DNA of 6,058 nt, taken from JBGOUV01 sp041477815. GTDB taxonomy: Bacteria > Acidobacteriota > Terriglobia > Bryobacterales > JACQDG01. Of this stretch, positions 1 to 6,058 are shown one piece after another. Location: NCBI GenBank assembly GCA_041477815.1, contig JBGOUV010000405.1:1-6058 (forward strand). The letters are read 5' to 3'. The notes beneath the pieces were generated by a model that was not told the origin of the DNA, did not search any database, and worked only from the letters and a program-made list of their open reading frames with translations. Positions within the stretch are counted from its first letter, which is position 1, and every line of letters starts with the position of its first letter. The position numbers were made by a program, and so were the translations under genes.

Positions 1-195
1 GAACACCAGCATGGTGGCCAGCGGCTGCAGCAGCGCCCAAGCCGCGCCCAGCACTGTCTGCTTGTACCGGACTTTGACGTCCCGCCAGATCAGAAAATAC
101 AGCAGTTCCCGGTACTCCCATACCTCCCGCAGCCGCAGCGCCACCCATCCCCGCTCCGGCCGGATGCGAAATACCGGCGTCGCCGCGCTGCTCAT
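1..195 (-). CDS. ABC-2 type polysaccharide/polyol-phosphate export permease, N-terminal fragment
   Basis: This is the first 65 codons of a gene that continues past the left edge of the window. The translation contains ELLYFLIWRDVKVRYKQTVL followed by GAAWALLQPLATMLVF, which is the characteristic start of Wzm/TagG/RfbA-type ABC-2 permeases: a cytoplasmic amphipathic helix, the RDVKVRYKQT interface segment, then the first membrane helix. Family members use a partner ATPase (Wzt-like) to move undecaprenyl-linked glycans across the inner membrane; none is visible here. The kinase TAG stop lies in frame only three codons upstream, and no start codon lies between them, so ATG at 195 is the earliest possible start. 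Its RBS is odd: GGAG abuts the ATG with no spacer, and the next purine run (AGGGA) lies inside the end of the kinase gene, so translation is probably coupled to the kinase. The family call is secure; the exact substrate is unknown. Confidence 0.92.
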   Translation of the reverse strand, partial: MSSAATPVFRIRPERGWVALRLREVWEYRELLYFLIWRDVKVRYKQTVLGAAWALLQPLATMLVF

Positions 196-204
196 CTCCG
201 GCGT

Positions 205-2496
205 CTAGTCCCTATGATAATGATAATAGTACTGATAGTCATAATACTTCCCGCCCGACGCCGACGGCTTCCAGTCGTTCAGGATCGTCCCCAGCAGCGG
301 GATGTTGTCCTCGGCGAAGCGCTCTTTCGCCGCCAGCGCGGCGTCCCGCGAGGTCTGACCCGCCCGCAGCACCAGGATGGCGGCATCGGCGAACTGCCCC
401 AGCACCCGCGCGTCGGCGATCTGCAGCATGGGCGGCGTGTCGATCAGCACCGTGTCGAATTCCCGCCGCAGCCGCTCCAGCAGCTCCGGCAGCCGTGGCG
501 AATACAGCAGATTGGAGATGCTCACCGTTCCCGGACCGCTCGGCAGCACGTACAGGTCGGGAATCTGCGTGGGCCGCGCCAGCGCTTCCAGCGGCAACTC
601 CGCCAGCGGATTCTTCTCCCGCAGCAGGTCCGACAACCCCCAGCTGTTGGGCAGGTCGAATACCTTGTGTAACTGCGGCCGGCGCAAATCGGCGTCCACC
701 AGCAGAACCCGCCGGTTGATCTCCGCCAGCGCGATCCCCAGATTGCTCACGATGGTGGTCTTCCCTTCCTCGGGACCCGGACTGGTGAACACCACCACGC
801 GCGGCCGATTCCCGTTCTGCCCCGACGAGAGTATCGAGGTCAGTGTGGCCCGGAACGACTCGGCCAGCAGGGACGGCTTCCGGTTCCAAGTCACCAGCTC
901 CACTCGTCCGCCCTCCCCGGCCGGCATATCCGCACTCGCTGCGATGCTCGTAGTCTCCGCCCGCTTCAGCGACAGCACCAGCGGACGCTTCGACTCCAGT
1001 CGCGGCCCGGGATCGGCCTGCGTCGAGGGAATCACCCCCAGCTCCGGGAGGTTCAGATACAGCGGCGCATCACCCCGTTCCCGCAGGCTGCGATCCACGT
1101 GGTCCCGTACGAAGGCGAACACCACGCCCAGCAGCAACCCGCTTACCAGCCCCAGCGCCGTATTCAAAACGTGGTCCGGCGTGGCCGGACGCCCGGGCGG
1201 CGTCGCTTTGTCCACCACTGCGATGTTCGAGGCCTTCATCGCCGAGGCGATCCCCGCCTCCTTCACTTTCTGCAGCATCGTCTCGTAGAGCGTCCGGTTG
1301 GTCTCCACCTCCCGCTTCAGGATGCTGTACTGAATGGTCTTGGCCGCCTGGTCGGCCACCACTTTGGTCTGCGCGGCGTAGGACGAAGCCAGCAGCTTCT
1401 CCCGCCGCAGGGCCGCATCGTAATCGCTCCGCACTTTCCGCAGCGCGGCTACGCGCTCCTTGACCAGGGCCGACTCTATCTCCGCGATCTGCGCCTGCAT
1501 ACGCTGCACCCGGTAGTGTCCGGGCGTGTAGGTCGCCTGCAGCTCGGCCATCTGCCGCCGCAGATCGGTCAGCCGCAGCGAGTAGTTCTGCAGCGCTCCG
1601 CTGTCGACCACCTCCGCCAGCGCCTCCGGCGGCGCCGCCGTCGCCATCTCGTACTGCGACTGCTTGGACACCCGGTCCGCCTGCGCCCGTGCCAGCTCGT
1701 TCTGCAGGTTGCGCAGATTCTCATCCGCCGCCGTCCCTTCGTCCGAGGTGTACATCAACCCCGACACCCGCGCGTACCCCTGCAGCTCGTCCTCCGACTT
1801 CTGTAGTTTCTGCTTCATGTCCGCCAACTGCCGGGTCAGCCAGTCGGTGGTCCCTTGCGTCGCCTGCCACCGCACCTCCAGGGCCCGCTCCATGTACTCG
1901 CTGGCCAGCGTGTTGGCGAAATCGGCTGCCAGCTTGGCATCCGGCGACTCCGCCGCGATCCGCACGATCCGCGCCTGCCCGGCCGGCCGCACGGTTACGC
2001 TGGAGGCGGCCATCGCCAGCGCCTCGTCCCGCGTCACCGGAGCCGGTGCACCCAGCCCCAGCGCCCGCCGCCACGCGGCCGGGTTGGCCGGCCGCGGCGC
2101 GACCGCTTTCGGCTCCTCCCGCTGCAGTTTTCGGGCTACCCGCTCCAGCAGGGACGCGCTTCGGAGAATCTCGATCTGGGTCTCCAGGTAGGACTGCGTC
2201 CCGAAATCCCGGCCCGTCGCCGTCGGATCCACGTCCCGGATGTTCAAAAAATTCTCGTTCAGTCCCAGGACCTCCAGCGTGGTCTGCGCCCGGTAGATCG
2301 GCGTCTGCGGCAGGCTGTACAGCAGCCCTCCCAGGGCTCCCAGGACGGTCAGGAGCGCGATCGCTCCCAGGCGCCGCCGCAGTACGTGCCAGTACTCCAT
2401 CCAGTCGCCGCTCTGCGCCTCGTCAGCGAAATCCCACTGGGCCCGGGCCGGCGGCGCCGCCCGTGTCCGTTCCGGCAGATGATCCGAAGGTGCCAT
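205..2496 (-). CDS. Wzc-type polysaccharide co-polymerase with C-terminal BY-kinase (tyrosine autokinase)
   Basis: This is a 763-residue inner-membrane protein controlling polysaccharide chain length and export. A Wzz-like N-terminus (WMEYWHVLRRR, about 32-42) leads into TM1 (about 43-62). The long periplasmic part is rich in predicted coiled coil (about 215-400) and ends in a GNVR-type segment (LKREVETNRTLYETML). A proline motif (PPGRPATPDH, 433-442) precedes TM2 (about 444-463). The cytoplasmic kinase has Walker A GPEEGKTT with K579, Walker A' VLLVDADLRRP (597-607), Walker B TVLIDTPP (682-689) and a tail with seven tyrosines in the last 13 residues (751-763), the usual autophosphorylation cluster. 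The fused form is typical of Gram-negatives. Oddities: the EX2RX2R oligomerisation motif reads ESFRATL (546-552), with Leu for the last Arg, and the usual PPNP-type segment reads TVSIS (657-661). The start at 2496 follows AGGAGA by 4 nt; a 42-codon longer frame would overlap the export gene and lacks such support. Confidence 0.95.
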   Translation of the reverse strand: MAPSDHLPERTRAAPPARAQWDFADEAQSGDWMEYWHVLRRRLGAIALLTVLGALGGLLYSLPQTPIYRAQTTLEVLGLNENFLNIRDVDPTATGRDFGTQSYLETQIEILRSASLLERVARKLQREEPKAVAPRPANPAAWRRALGLGAPAPVTRDEALAMAASSVTVRPAGQARIVRIAAESPDAKLAADFANTLASEYMERALEVRWQATQGTTDWLTRQLADMKQKLQKSEDELQGYARVSGLMYTSDEGTAADENLRNLQNELARAQADRVSKQSQYEMATAAPPEALAEVVDSGALQNYSLRLTDLRRQMAELQATYTPGHYRVQRMQAQIAEIESALVKERVAALRKVRSDYDAALRREKLLASSYAAQTKVVADQAAKTIQYSILKREVETNRTLYETMLQKVKEAGIASAMKASNIAVVDKATPPGRPATPDHVLNTALGLVSGLLLGVVFAFVRDHVDRSLRERGDAPLYLNLPELGVIPSTQADPGPRLESKRPLVLSLKRAETTSIAASADMPAGEGGRVELVTWNRKPSLLAESFRATLTSILSSGQNGNRPRVVVFTSPGPEEGKTTIVSNLGIALAEINRRVLLVDADLRRPQLHKVFDLPNSWGLSDLLREKNPLAELPLEALARPTQIPDLYVLPSGPGTVSISNLLYSPRLPELLERLRREFDTVLIDTPPMLQIADARVLGQFADAAILVLRAGQTSRDAALAAKERFAEDNIPLLGTILNDWKPSASGGKYYDYQYYYHYHRD

Positions 2497-2500
2497 GTTG

Positions 2501-2506
2501 TCTCCT
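2501..2506 (-). promoter_or_regulatory. Shine-Dalgarno site for the BY-kinase gene
   Basis: The coding strand reads AGGAGA-CAAC-ATG. This near-consensus site, 4 nt before the ATG at 2496, decides the start in favour of 2496 over the upstream in-frame ATG at 2622, which lies inside the export protein gene. Confidence 0.75.
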
Positions 2507-2526
2507 GTCTCCCCAGCGCCGAGCCG

Positions 2527-2544
2527 CGACCGGCAGTTCGGTCG
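2527..2544 (-). repeat. Small inverted repeat just after the export gene
   Basis: A perfect 6-bp stem (cgaccg at 2527-2532, cggtcg at 2539-2544) encloses a 6-nt loop in the 53-bp gap between the export protein and the kinase. No T-run follows on the coding strand, so it is not a canonical intrinsic terminator. It could be a weak mRNA hairpin that tunes the ratio of the two proteins, or chance in GC-rich DNA. Confidence 0.3.
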
Positions 2545-2549
2545 TGCGT

Positions 2550-3545
2550 CTAGAAGCGCGCCAGGATGAACCACGTACCCGACGCCATCGATCGTGTGCT
2601 CAGGTCCAGGTACTGCTTCCATTGCGCCGACGGCACCACCACGATGTCGCCCGCCACCAGTTCCAGGTCCTTGACTCTGCCTTCCGTGATCTTCTTCAGG
2701 TCCACCATCGCGATCTCGGTCCGCACCCCGTCCGGGTTCACGTGCATGATCATGCCTCTCCGAGGCGAGGCGAACCGCGTGGTGCCCCCCGCCGCGGCCA
2801 GCACCTGCATCACGGTCACCGACGGCTGCTGTAACAGCTCGATCGCCCCCGGCCGGTTTACCTCCCCCATGACGTGCACCAACTTCTGGAACTTCGGCTT
2901 GGGAGCCACCGTCACCAGGTCATACGGCTGCATCACTAAATTCGACCCTTCGGTGCGTCCTTCCATCACCGGCGTCAAATCCAGCTCCACCACCGTGTAT
3001 TTGCCATCGCCGGTGACCCGCGTCCCCGGCAGCGGTATGGTGCCGTACTCCTTCCTCCGCGTCACCGTCAAGGTGGGTCCCGGATCCGCCGGACCGCCCG
3101 CCTCCAGCAGCATCTGCATCAGGGTCCGCCGCCCGCTCAACTGGATGGCGCCCGGCTTGCCCACCGCGCCCACCACTGTCACCGGCTGGCTCCTGATCTC
3201 CGTCACCGATACAAACACCTGCGGGAACCGGATGACGGCTTTCAGTTTCTCCGTCAGCGACCGCTCGAACTCCTCCACCGTCAAACCCGCCGCCTGGATC
3301 TTGCCTATCAGGGGTAGATTTAGCTCACCGGTGGTGTTCACCCGCCAACCGCGGTTCAATTCCTCCGCATCCAGCACGTAAATCGTCACCACGTCCTCCG
3401 GACCGATGATGACGTCGCGCGCGCCGGTCGCCGCCGGCGGCCGTGCCGCTTCCTCTACCTTTACCTTGGGCGGCGCGGGTTGCTCCGGTTGCTGCGCCTT
3501 TACGGCGCCGCTCCAGAAGAACGCCAGAACGGCCGCCGCCAGCAT
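2550..3545 (-). CDS. Wza-type polysaccharide export protein (Poly_export plus SLBB domains)
   Basis: This 331-residue protein is predicted to act as the outer-membrane/periplasmic exit for the polysaccharide. The signal peptide is MLAAAVLAFFWSGAVKA, with likely cleavage before QQ at residue 18, followed by a Pro/Ala/Lys linker. A Poly_export domain spans about 44-119 (VIIGPEDVVTIYVLDAEEL through FPQVFVSVTEI). The first SLBB domain starts at about 121 (PVTVVGAVGKPGAI) and the second at about 221 (LVHVMGEVNRPGAI), each followed by a leucine-rich helix ending in AGG. The C-terminus ends in a short segment, SMASGTWFILARF. There is no cysteine anywhere, so unlike E. coli Wza it cannot be a lipoprotein. 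The start at 3545 is chosen because AAGGAAG lies 4 nt upstream. An earlier in-frame ATG at 3626 would add 27 residues encoded by the intergenic inverted repeats; it would bring basic residues before the hydrophobic core, so it is not fully excluded. The kinase gene follows after 53 bp. Confidence 0.93.
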   Translation of the reverse strand: MLAAAVLAFFWSGAVKAQQPEQPAPPKVKVEEAARPPAATGARDVIIGPEDVVTIYVLDAEELNRGWRVNTTGELNLPLIGKIQAAGLTVEEFERSLTEKLKAVIRFPQVFVSVTEIRSQPVTVVGAVGKPGAIQLSGRRTLMQMLLEAGGPADPGPTLTVTRRKEYGTIPLPGTRVTGDGKYTVVELDLTPVMEGRTEGSNLVMQPYDLVTVAPKPKFQKLVHVMGEVNRPGAIELLQQPSVTVMQVLAAAGGTTRFASPRRGMIMHVNPDGVRTEIAMVDLKKITEGRVKDLELVAGDIVVVPSAQWKQYLDLSTRSMASGTWFILARF

Positions 3546-3549
3546 CGCA

Positions 3550-3556
3550 CTTCCTT
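3550..3556 (-). promoter_or_regulatory. Shine-Dalgarno site for the export protein gene
   Basis: The coding strand reads AAGGAAG-TGCG-ATG. It supports the start at 3545 and places the inverted repeats at 3562-3600 in the leader rather than in the protein. Confidence 0.65.
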
Positions 3557-3561
3557 GTGGC

Positions 3562-3577
3562 GCAGGTTTTAGCCTGC
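3562..3577. repeat. Inverted repeat, left half of a bipartite intergenic element
   Basis: The sequence gcagg-ttttag-cctgc forms 5-bp arms around a 6-nt loop. It lies 5 bp outside the export gene's RBS and directly abuts a second, stronger inverted repeat. On the coding strand its loop is CTAAAA, with no terminal T-run. Confidence 0.6.
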
Positions 3578-3578
3578 C

Positions 3579-3600
3579 GGGTCGAGACTCGTCTCGACCC
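3579..3600. repeat. Inverted repeat with 10-bp perfect arms, right half of the intergenic element
   Basis: gggtcgagac (3579-3588) and gtctcgaccc (3591-3600) are perfect reverse complements separated by two bases (TC). This is the strongest dyad in the window. It lies in the 90-bp gap between the repeat protein and the export protein, in the export gene's untranslated leader. It could be one half of a dispersed REP-like palindromic element, a regulator's operator, or an mRNA hairpin. The absence of a following T-run on the coding strand argues against a canonical intrinsic terminator in the operon's direction. Confidence 0.75.
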
Positions 3601-3635
3601 TCGCCCGGCTCATGTATGGCTCTCATAACAGGCCC

Positions 3636-5809
3636 TTAGCGCAGATTTACGCTCACCGGCGCCGACGCCCCACGCGCGTTCGACGCCGTCACCGTCACCG
3701 ACTGCACGGCGTTGATGTCCCCGCTCACCTGGATCACGATCACCGCCGTGAACTGGCTGCCAAACTGCACCGATCCCCCGCCCCGATACCACGTCGAGAA
3801 CGGCACCTCCACGTTGACGCCCAGGCTCGACGTCTGCAGGTTCCCCCCCGCCGCCGCGGCGAACTGCAGCGCCAGGTCCGTCAGCGACCGCAAAGTCGAG
3901 AACCCCGTGACCACCACTTCGAACGACGTCGCCGACCGGCTCCCGATCTGCACCCCCCGCAGACGCGGCGCCGCCGCCGGCACGGTCAGGGTCTTCACCG
4001 GCGCCGGGACCGGCGTCAGATCCACCGCCCCGGTGGTGAAGGTCGCCCCCAGCGTAATCGTCCCCGCCACCGTCCCGGTCTGAAACTGCACCTCCGTCTG
4101 GTCCCGGAACACCGCCGTGGTCGATCCGGCCGGGATGGTGAAATTAATCGTCCGGCCCCCGGTCGAAAACTGGATCGCCGGATCGTCCGAAAACGCGTCC
4201 GACGTAAAGCTTAGCGTCAGCCTTCCGGTAATATCCAGCGGATAGGCCTGGGCGATGGTAACACCCGCCGCCGGCTGCACCCCCGGCTCCACCGTCCCGG
4301 TGGCTCCCGAGTAGGTTACCGCCGGCAGCGGCGGCGGCAGCACCCCCACCCCGGCCACGTTGATCCGCTGCAGGTCGATCTGCACCGACCCGTTCGCCGC
4401 CCCCACCCCGGTGGGCAGGAACTGGACGGTGAACTCCACCGCCTGCCCCGCTCCCAGCGACACCGGCAGGCTGGGGAGGCGCTCCAGGGTGAAGGGGTCT
4501 CCGGTCAGGTTGATGCTGGCCACCCGCGCCTCCGTGTTCCCAGTATTAGTAATGACCACGGACTGCGAGCTGCGCGTCCCCACCGTCGTGTTCGGGAAGC
4601 TCACCGTGCCGTTGACCGGCAGCGGCGTCACCGTCGTCCCCTGCCGCACGCCGAAGATCAGGGTCGACCCCAGCCCGGTTCCCGCCAGGTTGATGACGGC
4701 ATCGTCGATTCGGAGCCGCCCCTCCGCCGGGCCGCTCAGAGTGGGCGCAAAGTTCACCGTAAAAGTCACCGCCTGCCCGGCCGGAACCGTCGCCGGCAGG
4801 AACGGCAGGTTGGTCAGGGCGAACCCGGTCCCCGACGCCGCGATGTTGGTCACCCGCCCCATCCCGTTGCCCGTATTCCGCACCCGCACGTTGACCGACG
4901 CCGTCGTCCCCACCGTGGTGGTGGGCACGGTGAAGGTCCCGTTCGGCGCCACCTGAATCGTCCCGTTGTCCTGGAGGAACTCGTAGACGTAAGTGGCCCC
5001 CATCCCCTGCCCGGTCAGCAGCACGTTCAGAGGCGGCTGGCCTTCTTCAAACTCGAGGCGGAGCGTTCCGTTCACGCGCTCCTGGGTCAGCGGGGAAAAC
5101 AGGAACGAGAACCGCACGTCCCGCCCCGCCTCCACCGGCGCCGGCAACAGCGGTACCCCCGACAGCCGCATCGTGCCGGGCGCCGTCAGCGTCACCCGTG
5201 TCACCATCCCCGGCCCGTTCCCCCGGTTCGTGATCACGAACGTCCCGGTGGAGGTCTGCAACACCTCCGTCGGCGGGAAGGTGATGGTGTCGTTGTTCGC
5301 CACGATGACCTGATTCCCGTCCGCCGACAGGATGTAGCTCTGCACCAGGTCCGGCGCCAGGCCCGTCCCGCTGAGGAAGAAGATGAAGGTCGCAATGCGA
5401 TCTCCACCGGGACCCTGATCCGGGTCCGTGGTGCTCAGTCGCGGCTGTACCTTGATGGTCAGGGCGCCGTCCACCGGCCCCCGCAACCGCGGCGTGAACG
5501 ACAAGGTGATAAGGCGGTCCTCGCCCGGCGCCAGGTCCGTCCCCGTACCCGTGGGACCAGCCACCAGCCCGAACGGCGGCCCCGATATGCTCACCTCCAG
5601 GATGGTCCATCCCACCGTGCCGCGGTTGCCCATGATCAGGTTCAAATTGCCCGTGGTCCCCAACCGCTGATTCCCGAACGGAATCGCTCCGCTGGGTAGC
5701 ACCGGTACTGGGGTGGGTTGCACGGTGCTGCGGTAGCTGAATACGAAGTTGGGGACCTGTCCCCAGGCCGGCGCCGCCAGCGCTACTATTGCGACCAGAC
5801 CCAGACCTC

Positions 5810-5813
<4 letters not shown>
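3636..5813 (-). CDS. Secreted choice-of-anchor D / ASH-repeat protein
   Basis: This 725-residue protein is predicted to be exported. The signal peptide is MRGLGLVAIVALAAPAWG, with likely cleavage before Gln19. Four immunoglobulin-like repeats follow, ending near 148, 268, 380 and 490. Each has the ASH/choice-of-anchor D pattern: TxxFP..TVGT, then ITNxGN or RNTGN, then a PAGQAVTFTVNFAP-like strand, closing with a GTG motif (LSGTGLAP, LTGQGMGA, LAGTGLGS, VAGVGVLP). Residues about 495-725 form a separate region starting near TYSGATGTVEPG, rich in Thr, Val and Gly and probably beta-sheet, which I cannot name. There is no cysteine, LPXTG or PEP-CTERM sorting signal. The start at 5813 overlaps the upstream stop as ATGA and has AGGGGG 6 nt before it. 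The role is unproven; its place ahead of polysaccharide export genes suggests a surface or matrix protein. A longer frame reaching 6026 is rejected because it reads through homopolymer. Confidence 0.88.

Positions 5814-6058
<245 letters not shown>

Noticed and set aside
239..889. Minus-strand alternative 216-codon frame
   Set aside because: It is a same-strand shadow of the kinase, Ala/Gly/Arg-rich and without recognisable motifs.
377..1288. Plus-strand 303-codon open frame
   Set aside because: It is antisense to the kinase domain, which carries clear Walker motifs; Ser/Arg-rich composition indicates a shadow.
2497..2622. 42-codon N-terminal extension of the kinase starting at 2622
   Set aside because: It overlaps the end of the export protein gene, lacks family resemblance, and the ATG at 2496 has a near-consensus AGGAGA RBS.
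1689..2834. Plus-strand 381-codon open frame
   Set aside because: It is Pro/Arg/Ala/Ser-rich low-complexity translation antisense to the kinase and export genes, a shadow frame common in GC-rich DNA, and resembles no family.
3579..3600. Intrinsic terminator between the repeat protein and the export gene
   Set aside because: The stem is strong, but no T-run follows on the coding strand, and the genes look like one operon.
3562..3600. CRISPR or tandem repeat array
   Set aside because: There are only two adjacent, different palindromes with no repeated unit and no spacers.
3546..3626. 27-codon N-terminal extension of the export protein starting at 3626
   Set aside because: It is encoded by the intergenic inverted repeats; the ATG at 3545 has AAGGAAG upstream and starts a signal peptide. 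It is kept as a minor alternative only.

Overview
The window is GC-rich with strongly G/C-biased third codon positions. Everything coding that I can support lies on the minus strand, so it reads right to left. It looks like part of an exopolysaccharide/capsule secretion locus from a soil-type Gram-negative bacterium. The ASH-type repeat protein, the particular kinase sequence style and the intergenic repeat suggest Acidobacteriota, perhaps a Bryobacterales/Solibacter relative. That assignment is inference from recollection of family style, not a search.

Layout in transcription order: (1) 6058-5913 is homopolymeric C/A sequence (G/T on the coding strand) that does not look genomic and is probably a contig-end artefact. 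(2) 5912-5810 is the last 33 codons of an unidentified gene whose stop overlaps the next start in an ATGA junction. (3) 5813-3636 encodes a 725-residue secreted protein with four choice-of-anchor D/ASH-like immunoglobulin-fold repeats and an unnamed C-terminal region. (4) A 90-bp gap carries two adjacent inverted repeats. (5) 3545-2550 encodes a periplasmic/outer-membrane polysaccharide export protein of the Wza type. (6) 2496-205 encodes a Wzc-type chain-length regulator fused to a BY-kinase with a tyrosine-cluster tail. (7) 195-1 is the start of an ABC-2 polysaccharide exporter permease that runs off the window.

Together the genes describe an envelope export machine. The permease, with an ATPase expected beyond the window, would move a lipid-linked glycan across the inner membrane. 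The Wzc-like kinase would span the periplasm and control chain length or assembly through tyrosine phosphorylation. The Wza-like protein would form the outer-membrane exit. The secreted repeat protein may be a surface or matrix partner of the polymer; this last role is inference from operon position only.

Short gaps (8-90 bp), one 4-bp overlap and a common strand support a single operon. No tRNA, rRNA, CRISPR array, insertion sequence or convincing promoter was seen. Two starts should be trimmed relative to the longest open frames: the kinase begins at 2496 and the export protein at 3545, each just behind a good Shine-Dalgarno sequence.
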